Assembly: GCA_902806595.1 (NCBI GenBank)
Contig: CADCXC010000044.1
Coordinates: forward strand, 124,001-188,000
Length of the DNA stretch: 64,000 nt
DNA from: Pyrenopolyporus hunteri
Taxonomy: Eukaryota > Ascomycota > Sordariomycetes > Xylariales > Hypoxylaceae
Direction: 5' to 3'
The notes below the pieces were generated by a model. It had not been told where the DNA came from. It saw only the letters and a program-made list of their open reading frames with translations, and did not search any database. Positions within the stretch are counted from its first letter, which is position 1. Each line of letters opens with the position of its first letter. Shown here in pieces: positions 37,452 through 47,777 of this stretch. Both the position numbers and the translations under genes were made by a program.

Positions 37452-38429
37452 ATTCGACGATTTCCGCAGACGATCGGCTAGGAGTTGTTTCTACGTGGGG
37501 AATATGACTTACGAATGAATGAGTATACACAAGTTCATATCTTTCGGCGGCGATAGGATACGGAGTTCAAAGAATCTTGGAGCTGCCATATAGAGAAATG
37601 CATCAGAGCTTTGGCTAGCTGGAGACGCATGTCATTATTGATAAAAGAGATATTGTCCCGGCTGGATAGAAAAGGGGCTGGGTTACCCTAAACGTCTTGG
37701 TATAATACACTTGAGTAATACTCCATGTGGGCCGGTCTACTAGTAGGTAGGAATACCGAACCAGATTACGTCTTGTAATAAAGCGTAGAGTAACAGATTA
37801 GTGCCAGAGTACATAATTAGATGGTGCTGCGATCCGGATTCTCACGAATATAATCCTTCTTTTCGACCGGTCTCCGGCTTCTCGATTTACTGGACCTCTA
37901 TCCCTTATACGTCAATGATCTTTGTCTAGTGTAAAGTCTGGTGCGCTCTTTGGTCAAATGGGGCTCTGGTTTTGGGGCTCTCCTCTCGAGTTAGGTTCTC
38001 ATCTGAGGCACTCCAGAATAGGGCTTCAGGAGTGATGTCATGATTGAAGCACAGTCCATAGGAACGCCTTAAGAGTGTCCCATACAGTTGTGACCGTGGA
38101 ATTTAGTCGTATAAAGCAGATAAAAGGAAATAGGCTTTCACGTGAAATGTAAGCTTCTGTTGGGGAGAAAAGATCTATACACTAATACAACGGCGCGGAA
38201 TCGAGTTTCGATTTAAACCACACCGTATTTTAACTTCATTGATGTCCTTTTCTCGTCGACGTTTGACTATATCGGCTATATCGACTATATCGACCTGGCC
38301 GATGCTAGTCCCGCTGTCATTGCCTCACGGATTATTGTAGGCACGCGTAGCCACCTCTGCGGAATCTAGATTCTAGTACGGGTCAGTGCTATCGAGTGGC
38401 GTAGCTGTTAATGTACAAGATGGGATGCT
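37452..38429. other. Intergenic between convergent modin-like and ACP genes
   Basis: Nearly 1 kb, probably 3' UTRs plus spacer. It has one short tandem repeat at 38267-38293 and no supported gene. Confidence 0.5.
38267..38293. repeat. Three tandem 9-mers CTATATCGR
   Basis: CTATATCGG, CTATATCGA, CTATATCGA in direct tandem. Confidence 0.8.
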
Positions 38430-39314
38430 TTAGTGCGCATCCGGTTGGCTCAGGATGTACTCGACGGCTTGGTTCACTGTTTAGACCGTTAGCTATCAAG
38501 CTAGAACAAAATTCTCGGGATTTTGGAGGGCGCCGAGATTTTGCGGGGGTAAATCCGTACCGCTGTGAATGTTGTCCGCGTCCTTGTCGGGGATCTCGAT
38601 GCTGAATTCCTACAGACGTTGTTAGCTACAATATTCAGGATTTCTGCGATATCCCAAGGAATTGAGAATAATGACGCTCATTAACATGGGCTTCGTGAGC
38701 GGAGGACTGGCGCATACCTCTTCTATCGCCATAACTACCTCCACTGTGTCTAAGCTGTCCAAGCCGAGGTCATTTGAGAAGTGCGCAGTGGGCTTGATCT
38801 GGTGAGGGTCAGTATGTTAAGTGACATATCTGACGTGTGACGCAGCGTCAAGTCTTACATTGCTCGGGTCGTTGACCTATACAGCATTCAGTTAGCAAGT
38901 TTGTTCCCCTCATATATGATGTAATATTGCCTGTATCCGCGTCCCAAACTGTTAGGATCCTGAATTTCGTCCTTATCGTCCCGTCGCCCCTACTACTTGA
39001 CGCCGCGTTCGACGGCACTTATCTACAATCTCCCTCCTCCCCTCTCTTCACTTAAATGAAAAGAAATTCAGCGGTGCCGCATGGATTTCACTCACCTTGT
39101 CGAAGCCCTGCAGGATGTTCATGATTCGGCCCTCGACCTCCTCCTTACTTAACCCGCCAGCGGCGGAGTACATCCGTACGGTCTGGAAGGCGGCAAGTCT
39201 AGGGGCGGGGGCGAAAGCAGGTCTGGCGACGGGTACGACGACTCTTCGGGCAATAGGTCGAGCGGCGGCGCGGGACGCCGAGACGGCTGCGCGGATTAAT
39301 GCTGCGCGGAACAT
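38430..39314 (-). CDS. Mitochondrial acyl carrier protein (complex I subunit NDUFAB1/ACP1)
   Basis: Mitochondrial ACP carries acyl chains in mitochondrial fatty acid/lipoate synthesis and is an accessory subunit of complex I. Five exons on the minus strand, 39314-39096, 38876-38859, 38798-38718, 38609-38561 and 38476-38430, give 137 residues. The first 50 or so residues (MFRAALIRAAVSASRAAARP..., Arg/Ala-rich, ending VRMYSAAGG) form a mitochondrial targeting peptide. Exon 2 is only 18 nt and encodes VNDPSN. The phosphopantetheine serine is Ser94 in LGLDSLDTVEVVMAIEEEF, and the C-terminus is HSVNQAVEYILSQPDAH. All four introns have GT-AG ends and keep frame; reading past the last one gives nonsense. 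It shares a 630-bp divergent promoter with the 23-kDa complex I subunit. Confidence 0.95.
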
Positions 39315-39944
39315 GGTGATTGGCGAGTAGGACTCAATTGAGGGTATTCCGTAAGTGCGGGAGAGAGGGGAGAGGCGGTTATCGGAAAGGGCGATGTTTT
39401 CCGAGGTATTAGATTCTGAAGTGGGTTGCGAGCTTAGATGCACGAAGGATGTTTTCTGGGTTAATGATAAATTTCTCGTCATTTCACTTCCGAAGCTTGG
39501 GCCCCATCGGAGCTAGCGGCGGTTCAAGAGCGTATGTAAGTACCTATGTACCTAGCTATGTAGGCGTATACATATACGAAGATATAGGTACACGTGACTA
39601 GCATTCGTGGGTTTCTTTGAAGAAATTAAGGTTCAGGACTGGATGGTCCGGAAGCGCCAGCTGCGAGCCAACCGTCAGCCTGTACGATGTACTTCGAATG
39701 ACCGACATGACCGAATAATGTGGCCATGACCTAATTGTGGCTTCTCGAGAAACTCGGGTGCAAGCTGCCACCAATCACGGCAAGGCTTTTGTAATGATTG
39801 CAATGTCAAGCTCCACCTAAAATCCCGAAACTCTCCCATCATGATCTCGAAGCTCGACTGTACCAGATTTCGCCTTCGACAAATATAAATCTCGACCTTG
39901 TCGAACCTCCCCGCTCTGCTCTTGTTGCCCAATTGCACCGCGCC
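39315..39944. promoter_or_regulatory. Divergent promoter region of two complex I genes
   Basis: 630 bp lie between the two ATGs of ACP (minus) and NDUFS8 (plus). It includes both 5' leaders and a CCAATCA box at 39771-39777, the CCAAT-binding HAP-complex type that controls respiratory genes in fungi. The box is 174 nt from the NDUFS8 ATG and 457 nt from the ACP ATG. Co-regulation is inference. Confidence 0.6.
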
Positions 39945-40913
39945 ATGCAAGGGCTTACCACATCGACGACCGCAATGCTGTCCCGTCAGCTCGTGCGCAG
40001 ACAGCCCATCGCGGCATCCACCGTCGCCAGAATAGTCGCGCAACGGACGTATGCCACACCCGGTGGCCCGCCCGCGAAGGGCTTCCGAACGCCCCCGCCG
40101 AAGCGCTGGGACGAAGAACAGGAGGGCACATTCGAGCGCAACGGAAAGTACTTCCTCCTGACAGAAATGCTTAGGGGCATGTATGTTGCGTTGGAAAACT
40201 TCTTCAGGCCACCGTGAGTCTCCTCTGTTCGGCAGTTTTTGGGAGGAGGCCGCAATGCTGACGGAGCGCCATGCTATTAGATATACGATCTATTACCCTT
40301 TTGAAAAGGTTGGTTGCCCATCACCGTCCCGCCTTCTTTCTCGGTCGAGCGTGCGCGATATACTCGATGATATTTCGAAAATGCGATCTACGGCAAAAGG
40401 ATAGGAGTTGGACGGGGAAACCAAAAACTAATCTTCTCGTAGGGTCCTATCTCTCCGCGATTCCGTGGCGAACACGCCTTGAGGCGGTACCCCTCGGGCG
40501 AGGAACGATGTATTGCCTGCAAGCTGTGCGAAGCAGTATGTTCAGCCCCTCTCATACGAATAACAACAACCCCTCCCCAGATACCCTGCCCTATATTCTA
40601 CTTCGTCATTTCGGCAATTGTCTAATATTCGACATAGGTCTGCCCGGCCCAAGCCATCACTATCGAAGCAGAGGAGCGAGCCGACGGATCGAGACGGACG
40701 ACCCGCTACGATATCGACATGACCAAGTGCATCTACTGCGGCTTCTGCCAGGAGTCATGTCCCGTAGACGCGATCGTCGAGTCGCCCAACGCCGAATACG
40801 CCACCGAGACGAGAGAGGAGCTGCTATACAATAAGGAGAAGCTTCTAGCGAACGGAGACAAGTGGGAGCCCGAATTGGCAGCCATCATCAAAGCCGACTC
40901 GCCTTACAGATAA
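39945..40913 (+). CDS. NADH:ubiquinone oxidoreductase 23-kDa (TYKY) subunit, NDUFS8
   Basis: Complex I Fe-S subunit of the mitochondrial inner membrane arm, carrying clusters N6a and N6b. Four exons, 39945-40213, 40281-40308 (28 nt), 40443-40535 and 40638-40913, give 221 residues. The N-terminus is a targeting peptide (MQGLTTSTTAMLSRQLVRRQP; a second ATG at 39975 is possible). The small exon supplies YTIYYPFEK, restoring RPPYTIYYPFEKGPISPRFRGEHALRRYP. The two 4Fe-4S motifs are complete: Cys122, Cys125, Cys128, Cys132 (CIACKLCEAVCP, split by an intron) and Cys161, Cys164, Cys167, Cys171 (CIYCGFCQESCP). The C-terminus EPELAAIIKADSPYR is family-typical. Divergent from mitochondrial ACP, another complex I subunit. 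Confidence 0.96.
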
Positions 40914-41554
40914 CCGAATTAATCTAAGAATTCACATTGGGGGCGTTGCATTGTACGCTGTAAATACATACCTTACCACCTTAGAGGGCAATCAACAAGT
41001 TCCGTTTGTGGCGTTGAATCTAATTGGCTCCGGTCCTCAGTCTTATTAGATTGACTTCGCTGAGCGCAAAGTCGGATGGCTTGGCTAAAGCATTTTATCT
41101 CATGAAGATGTTTCTCATGATAGACCCCACGAGTTACGGTAACTAGATTTTAGGCCATATCGCTGTTAGGTGTCCTAGCATTTCGTCCAGTCCCCTATTC
41201 ACTACATATAGATGGGATTGGGTCAGTCACTAGAGAAATTTACTAACAAATCATAAGATTAAATTTCCGTCCAATGGAACAACTGTACCTGTTTACTATT
41301 CCGCAAGGCAAAATTTATACTTCTCAGAAGTTCAGATACTTTCTATAATAAGTCCTCGATCGTATGAGATACAGTGCAAATATACCTCGAAACGTACCTC
41401 ATTTGTAAAGAGTAAACGATAGATGCTGCTGTTCTCAAACGACTCATACCTGATCCCAAAGCCATGTAAATACAGTAGCGCCGATTCCGATAACAGGTAT
41501 TCATGTTTCCATTCCCAACCTCTTCCCGCCGCACCACTTAATAAAACCCCCTTC
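40914..41554. other. Intergenic between convergent NDUFS8 and PCMT genes
   Basis: About 640 bp of moderately AT-rich sequence, probably both 3' UTRs. No coding region is supported. Confidence 0.5.
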
Positions 41555-42373
41555 TCACTCTGGCGCGTCCGTAAGCGGCACGTATTGCACCCCATATAGC
41601 TTCTGCCTCTTTACATTCCCCTGCTCGTCCTTATCCACGGTCCAAATATACTGCTCCCAGTTGTCCTCCGCGACGGGGATAAACATGCGTCCGGGGCTCC
41701 TAAGCTGGCGCACAAGCTCCTCGTGGAGTTCGGCCGCCGCGGCGCCGACGTGAATCGCGTCCCAGCCGCCGGCCTCCCTCTCCTGGCCCTTCCTATCCTC
41801 CGCCCCGGGCCCCGGCGCCGCCCCCCCGACGCCCGGCAGCGCGTCCCCGGGGCTCGGCTCGGACCAGCCCTTGCGGCCGTCGCCGACGCGGAACCGCACG
41901 CGGCCCGTCTCCAGCAGCCGCCGGCCCTCGGCCGACTTGGCCATGTTGCGCTCCCCGAGCTCCTTGAGCGCCGGGATGTGCTCCAGCCCCACCACCACCC
42001 CGCCCTCGCCCGCCAGCTCCGCCAGCACGTGCGTCAGGTACCCGCTGCCGCTGCCGACGTCCAGCACGCGCCGCGGCCGCCCCGGCGTGCCCCGGATGCT
42101 CGGGGCCGCGGCCGCGTCGGACAGAGCCGCGCCCTCCGCGGGCAGGAGGAACGGGAGCAGCGTCTCCACGGCGTGCGCGTGCATGTGCGGCGCGCTGATG
42201 GTCGCGCTGTGCCCGATGGGCTGCGGGCTGTCCTCGTACGGGTTCGAGGGGGCGTAGTGCGCGCGGTCGACGGCTAGGAAAGCATTTTTGACGAGCGGGT
42301 TGGTTATGAGCCTGTTCCGCCAGAGGTTCTCGACGAGCTCGGCGTTGGAGGTGCCGGAGCTGCGCCAGGCCAT
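41555..42373 (-). CDS. Protein-L-isoaspartate O-methyltransferase
   Basis: Single exon, 272 residues. Repairs damaged proteins by SAM-dependent methylation of L-isoaspartyl residues, in the cytosol. The start MAWRSSGTSNAELVENLWRN matches the family N-terminus. SATISAPHMHAHAVE (about residues 56-70) holds the conserved Ser60 and His region, and motif I for SAM binding is VLDVGSGSGYLTHVLAEL (103-120). WDAIHVGAAA and LRSPGRMFIPV follow, and YGVQYVPLTD closes the protein. Two fungal-length insertions are visible: an Ala-rich one before motif I (about 79-99) and a Gly/Pro-rich one (about 172-203, PSPGDALPGVGGAAPGPG). The middle of the gene is extremely GC-rich. It neighbours mitochondrial genes, but no targeting peptide is seen. 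Confidence 0.95.
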   Translation of the reverse strand: MAWRSSGTSNAELVENLWRNRLITNPLVKNAFLAVDRAHYAPSNPYEDSPQPIGHSATISAPHMHAHAVETLLPFLLPAEGAALSDAAAAPSIRGTPGRPRRVLDVGSGSGYLTHVLAELAGEGGVVVGLEHIPALKELGERNMAKSAEGRRLLETGRVRFRVGDGRKGWSEPSPGDALPGVGGAAPGPGAEDRKGQEREAGGWDAIHVGAAAAELHEELVRQLRSPGRMFIPVAEDNWEQYIWTVDKDEQGNVKRQKLYGVQYVPLTDAPE

Positions 42374-43398
42374 GTGGAGGGACCGGGTGTAGACTGTGAA
42401 AGGTTGGATGATGCGCGAGGGCTGCAGGTGGCCTAGGAGAGCCGAAAGACGAGAGGCTGCTTTGGGAGACAGTTTGAACGTGTTTTCCGGATCGCCTTGG
42501 GTGTTAGATTGGTGGAGGGTGGAGCGACGGTAAGGAGGCCCCTGGATAAGTAGCTAGCTAGGAGGTAGGTAGGCAGGCTGGCTAGTACCTAGAGAGATGG
42601 AGAAAGGTAGGTGAATGGGAGATGAATGGGAGACAGCTCGAGCGGTACTATAATCTTAAAGCGACTTCAGACAAAGGGGTTCGTGATACGTAGTTCGAGA
42701 TGTGGTGTGCTACGGTTATTTCCAATCAATTGGTTTGGTACGTGTATAAGAGGAAAACCGATGCAGTTAGGAAAGTTCGCGAAAGCAGCTTCCTGGCATT
42801 ACATAACATCTCGTCATACCACTTTCAAGTTGACATCGACGAAGTGCGGGGCAGTCGCTCTTACCGTGTCTTGTAAGAGGGACAGCACGGTTATACTCAT
42901 TATCGATAAACTATACGCAGCTCTTCGGCTCCGGATTTAATGCCGACGGTACGTCTGTGGTATAAGTACTTCTAGGTTACACCTACGTCCGCATTGTAGA
43001 CGGTATAAATACTGGGTATAAGTTATAATTTAGTAGGCTTGAGCCTTGGTGGCGCACCTGAGTTCTCGGCGGGATAGGGCAAGTCTACCTGGGTGGGTAA
43101 GTAGACACTTACACGATGCTATCTTAGCATGGGGCAGACGTGTACAGACAATAAATTATATTGCAGCACAATCGCTAGAAATGCGTCGTTGGATCCGTGA
43201 CCACAACCAGGACTTCAAGTTATGCACATGAATCCAGTACCCCCGGGAACCTGTTACGCCGTGGCTTTGGGTGAACCGTCCGAACGCCTAAATCCGTGCC
43301 CTCGCCCTGATTTGATTTGTCTAATAAATCATGTTCGTTGGATTGATTTGATAATACACCATCGACTTCGGATGGACAGAAACTTCGCTATAATGATA
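42374..43398. other. Intergenic; promoter of PCMT and 3' side of BSD2-like gene
   Basis: Contains GGTAGGTAGGCAGG-type repeats at 42563-42580. Short frames at 42626-42940 and 43046-43231 lack any family signal. Confidence 0.5.
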
Positions 43399-44497
43399 TT
43401 AGACCACCGTCTCGGCTCTCTCGCCCTCAGCAATGATAGGTACGCCCAACCCCCTATCGGGGCTCTGAAGCACAAGCTGCTCGTGCCGCCTAGCCTTGAT
43501 GTAGTCGCTAACTGCTCGGATCAAGATAAACCAGCCCACAATCATAAGTATATACGCCACCCATTCGCTGCTCGCAAGATCGCTAAAGGCCGAGCTCTCG
43601 CTATTGTCGGTCGTAATGGCGTTGGGGTCGAAGTCGTGGCTGTTGGGGTCTGGAGGTTGCGCGTACCCGTCGGTGGGCGCGCTGCTCATACCATCCGAGC
43701 CGGGGGTACCCTTCATGTAGAAGCCGTACTGGATGAGCGTAATACCGAGGCCAGCGCGAGAACCGTTCTTCGCCGCGTGGGTCGAGTGTAATAGATACGT
43801 GAGGAGGAAGCCAATTAAGGTGAAAGCCATGCAGATCATGCCGTTCCAGATGAAACTAAATACGGATCCGACGGGCATTCCATCGATGTAGACCTCGTCG
43901 GGGCCACCAAGACCGGGAGCTAGAATCGTCGTTTCCCAATACGGAGGCGCGGCATCCGCGGCAGCCTGTTCGTATGTCTAAATAACGATTAGTAATGCCT
44001 CATACGTAGACGTAATACAGCGGAGTGAGACGTACGGGAGGCGCTTCTTCCACGACCTTCTCTCCCCTCTCCGGCCGAGCCATCATATTGGAAAAGACAC
44101 CGTCGGATTGTATTCCGCCGCCATACACCCTCGAACTGCCATGCTGAGGGTGGGCAACGCCGGAAGCCCATTGCGCTGTTTGTCCTCCGGGAGCGGATGA
44201 TCTCGCACTATTTCCGTCTGAGTTTTGGCTGCTAGAATTATTTGAAATCGGGAACGAGTTCCCTCGAACTAAGCGCTGCCTATCGTCGGGTTCGTCGTCG
44301 CTGTCGTCATCTTCGGCATCAAATGCGTCGGCTAGCGTGGGATCGACGTTTCGCCTCCTCCTTTCGGCGGATGATGCTCGCGAATGAAATGAGGGCGGAG
44401 GAGAGTTGGGTATGGACTGCGGTCGCAACGTAGAGGGAGCAGTCGGACTTTCGGGTTCGTCATCTTGGGTGTTGACCCGCTCGTAACGGCCAGACAT
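43399..44497 (-). CDS. BSD2/Ndfip-type membrane adaptor for Rsp5 ubiquitin ligase
   Basis: 346 residues from exons 44497-44036 and 43977-43399, phase 0. Family role: a Golgi/endosomal three-TM adaptor that recruits the HECT ligase Rsp5 to metal transporters and other cargo for vacuolar sorting. The N-terminal 150 residues are Ser/Asp-rich and disordered (MSGRYERVNTQDDEPESP). The splice joins EEAPP to TYEQ and so creates a PPTY (PPxY) WW-domain ligand at residues 153-156. A second run, AAPPYW, follows. Three hydrophobic segments come after DGMPVGSVFSF: WNGMICMAFTLIGFLLTYLL, AGLGITLIQYGFYMKG and WVAYILMIVGWFILIRAV. The DGMPVGSVFSF and HAAKNGSRAGLGITLIQYGF stretches are the strongest family marks. 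Confidence 0.9.
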
Positions 44498-45414
44498 GTT
44501 CGGAGTGTGAAGGAAACCAAAATGAAATAAATACAAGTGCGTAGCAAGAAGTGGCAAACGTTGGCTGGTTAAAGGAAAATGTGACGGTCGCAGGAACTAT
44601 TGGTCAGACAGGAAAGGAAGAAAAAAATAGGAACGGAAATAGATTCCTAGCCTTTAAAGGAGAGTGGGTATTTGAAGACTAGGGAAGAGGATGGTGTGAT
44701 GAGAGATTGATGAATTAGTATAGATGAAAAAGGTCGGCCGATGAGTTTTGTTGAAAAAGGGAGACGTGCGACAAGGAACACGGGGGAAAGATTCAAGAAG
44801 CGGCGGCGGCATTAGGGAAGGTCATGATGCGACCACCTACCTAAAACATGGATCCAAGGGCTAGGCAAAATGGGGTAATGCGTTTGCCGGTAGGGAGTGA
44901 AAGTACCGTACCAGACGCAGGGGAACGGTTAGGTACAACATCGAACAGCAACGAAGCCAAAAGGGAACATTGAACTGCTGACCAATGGCGCCTGACAATG
45001 TACCTGCTACAGCACCTACATGTGCCTTAGGACTTAGGCAGTCGCATGCATATGTACATGTACCTCAATACTTTGTACTGGAACTGTGGGTGCCAATTCG
45101 TTGGAGGCCTACGACGCTAGTAAACATAACTTAGATTAGAGTCGCACAGATATGCGCTATGCTAAATAAGGCTAATCTTTTATTGTGGATAACCTGACGC
45201 ACCTTTATCGATTATGCGCCTGGTCTCTTACGATAGGCCCCGTTGATTGGTTCCGTCATCGATAGTCATTAAATTTCTAGTTCGAGGTTCAACGGCTTCG
45301 AAATATCGATGCGCCGACGAACCTCTATTGTGCACATTCTTCGTTAAATGCGCGAAATCGGCTGCTACTAAGGGGACATGTAATCAGCCTCTCTACTTTC
45401 TGCGCTATACAACA
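44498..45414. other. Divergent intergenic between BSD2-like and UQCC2-like genes
   Basis: About 900 bp, purine-rich in the left half (leader of the minus-strand gene). A GTACATGTAC palindrome is at 45053-45062. No coding region is supported. Confidence 0.5.
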
Positions 45415-45905
45415 ATGGCCCAACAAGCAATCGTACGTCGGCTACCCAATATCCCTATTCTCCCTTCTATCTAGGTGGCTTAAGCAAGCTTGACATTACT
45501 TACTTACACACATATAGAGCGCTCAGCGCCATATTCTAAGGGCCCTTGCCCAGTGGCCCAAAGACACCCTCCGGCCTCAGATCCAATTCCAAGATGTTTT
45601 ACGCAAGAGGTTTGAGGCACCCTCCAACCTATCCGAGCACGACCAGCTAAAACAAGCCAACGCGCTGTATTCGCTCCTGGACAACCGATATAAGAGAAAA
45701 GTATAGCTAGCAGCATATTTCCTCGCCCTTGCGGAGATGTAATACTAACATTGAATTATAGTACCCAATCACAGGCTCTCTATTACGACCCAAAAGTCAA
45801 CCCACGTATTTTGACGACCTCGTAAAGGAGCTCGAAGCGGCACCGAGTCGATCCTATCTAGACAGACTCTGGCTTAGGTTGAAAGGGGTAGTCAGGTTGC
45901 AGTGA
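45415..45905 (+). CDS. Complex III assembly factor UQCC2/Cbp6-like
   Basis: Small mitochondrial matrix protein; the family helps cytochrome b synthesis and early bc1 complex assembly. Three exons, 45415-45432 (18 nt, MAQQAI), 45518-45700 and 45762-45905, all phase 0, give 114 residues. Family-like stretches are RALAQWPKDTLRPQIQFQDVL, DQLKQANALYSLLDNRYKRKYPI (split by intron 2) and LLRPKSQPTYFDDLVKELEAAPSRSYLDRLW. The C-terminus is basic (LKGVVRLQ). The first exon is too short to be confirmed by homology, but its GTACGT donor and ATATAG acceptor fit. Assignment rests on remembered family wording, without alignment. It lies among other mitochondrial genes. Confidence 0.8.
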
Positions 45906-46457
45906 CGATGTCAAGGGGCTACCGTGACTTAAGACATAATTACTTGTAAAATATAGAAAATCTAGAGTCAATCCTGTACCTGATTCACGAGCCATCACTT
46001 AATCTCCGCCTAAGGACGATATAGCCTCGTTTGTTAGGCCGTTTTCGGCCTTTCGAGCAGCGACACACATCCCAACCTAACCCCTCACGTGTCTCTAGAG
46101 TGACGTGTCTTCATAGAATTTCTAATTCGTATCCTAAGTTCCTTATTAAGGAGAACTTACGTGCGGGCTAACAGGTAGCATCGCGATGAAGCCGTAGGTA
46201 GAGGTTATGGGCAGATATTGCTATCCTTCCGACTCTATTCAGGGCCTTAGATTCCCCCTTTCCCACCTACGGACACCCTTAGTCTTAGCTCCGCAACGAT
46301 GTGATCACTGGTGGGCGAAGGCGGTCGTACATCCACCACCTTATCCTTTTTAATCCCCTTCGCCGGTTCGAGTACTTGTGTATAGGGATACCATATCAAC
46401 TACGCACCATCGAGTTGCCGGGTATCTGTCTATCAAATAAACTTTTCCCCCCAATGT
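45906..46457. other. Intergenic between convergent UQCC2-like and CTP1 genes
   Basis: About 550 bp, likely 3' UTRs; no supported gene. Confidence 0.5.
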
Positions 46458-47330
46458 CTATATGTATTTATTTTCCGGGTCCAACGTCCGCATCAGATCC
46501 ATGCTCTTTTCGTACATAGAGAAGACGATACCGCCGCTCATGACGAGCCGGGCCAGTCTCGGCAGCGCCCCGCTCCAGAACGTCAAAATCCCCTCCTGCT
46601 TGAAGATCAAAGCCGCGCACCGCACGCTGTTGCCGTAGACCTGCTTCGCCTCGATGCTCTGCATCCTCGTCTTGATCGTGTCGAGCGGCTGCGTCACAGC
46701 CACCGTAATCGCACCCGCTACGCTCCCTATACCGAATGTAGCTACGGTCCCGAGCTTTTCCCCGGGCGCTGTATAGGCTTCGGCGAGCTGCTTGAGGCTT
46801 GTGTAGGACCCGAACCGGACGGCGCTGTTGGCCGACTGCCTTGCGGCCGTGGGCACGAGACCCTGGAAGAAGCCGCGGATGCCTCGTTCCCTCGCGATGA
46901 TGGGGACGGCGTGTAGGAAACCGCGCATGCGGGGGTTGGGCGACTTGCGGTCGTCGATCAGAGTGGTCTTGATGGACTCGGTCGGAGTGACGGCGAGCAG
47001 GGACTCGGTGACGCCGGCGCCGAAACCGGCGATGACGTTCCTGGGACCCGAGACCTTGCCGTTCTCGTCGGCGAGGAGGCGCTTGTACTGCTCGAACGAG
47101 ACGAAGCGTATGGCGGCTTTGGCGGAGTTGCCGATGATCAGAGTGGTGCAGCCGGCGTACCACTGCTTGCCGAAGGGCGGCCACGGGAGCTTCTGGCCAT
47201 CGGCGAGCTTGCGATTCAGTTGTGTCCTTGTCTTGGCGAATTCGGCCGGGTACGTGATGGCGATTTCGACTGCGCCGGCTGTCGCGCCCGCTATGATGGA
47301 CCGGAGCGCGCTCGGTTTCTCTGTCGACAT
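46458..47330 (-). CDS. Mitochondrial citrate/tricarboxylate carrier CTP1
   Basis: Single exon, 290 residues. Mitochondrial carrier family antiporter exporting citrate in exchange for malate or other tricarboxylates; inner membrane. Three tandem carrier repeats carry the Px[DE]xx[KR] signatures YPAEFAKTRTQ, TPTESIKTTLI and QPLDTIKTRMQ. CTP-specific wording includes IIAGATAGAVEIAITYPAEF and FGAGVTESLLAVTPTESIKT. The ATG at 47330 (MSTEKPSALRS) is chosen because upstream in-frame codons lack an ATG. It supplies cytosolic citrate for acetyl-CoA and lipid synthesis, which connects loosely with the mitochondrial theme of neighbouring genes. Confidence 0.95.
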   Translation of the reverse strand: MSTEKPSALRSIIAGATAGAVEIAITYPAEFAKTRTQLNRKLADGQKLPWPPFGKQWYAGCTTLIIGNSAKAAIRFVSFEQYKRLLADENGKVSGPRNVIAGFGAGVTESLLAVTPTESIKTTLIDDRKSPNPRMRGFLHAVPIIARERGIRGFFQGLVPTAARQSANSAVRFGSYTSLKQLAEAYTAPGEKLGTVATFGIGSVAGAITVAVTQPLDTIKTRMQSIEAKQVYGNSVRCAALIFKQEGILTFWSGALPRLARLVMSGGIVFSMYEKSMDLMRTLDPENKYI

Positions 47331-47777
47331 GTTGTCGCCGTGGGGGAATTGGGAGAATGGCCTTCTCTGCACATTCGGATTTATTTTTATTTCTTTTCTA
47401 TTTTATTTCTTGGAGCTTTCCTCAGATTTCCCCCACGCTCCCGATTGATGCATACATATTTAGTAAACAAGGATACATCAATATATGCAGCTATCGCAAC
47501 TACCCCTTATTAATAATGACCTCATCACGGACCTTATACGCAACTTCCGTCGCAGCTCAACTCAACTCAACTCAATTCAACTTCAACTTCAACTCCTTTC
47601 CATGTGATCGACCATCTTTGCATTTAGTAATATCGGCTCCTAGTAAGGAGGCCTATACTCACTTAGGTAGATGTTATACGAATTAGCACGCTTCAATCCA
47701 AAGAAGACGCCCAAACACACCTAGATCCCGTTCCTTCTACAGTATAATGTCATCGATATCCGGCGCGGCTTATAGCT
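47331..47777. other. Intergenic upstream of CTP1
   Basis: T-rich on the plus strand (A-rich leader for CTP1), with short direct repeats of CAACT (47560-47590). Nothing coding. Confidence 0.5.

Noticed and set aside
41723..42277. Plus-strand frame opposite the PCMT gene
   Set aside because: Arg/Pro/Ala-rich shadow of a GC-rich gene on the minus strand.
46340..46375. GGTTCGAGTAC resembling a tRNA B box
   Set aside because: No A box at the correct distance and no cloverleaf can be drawn.
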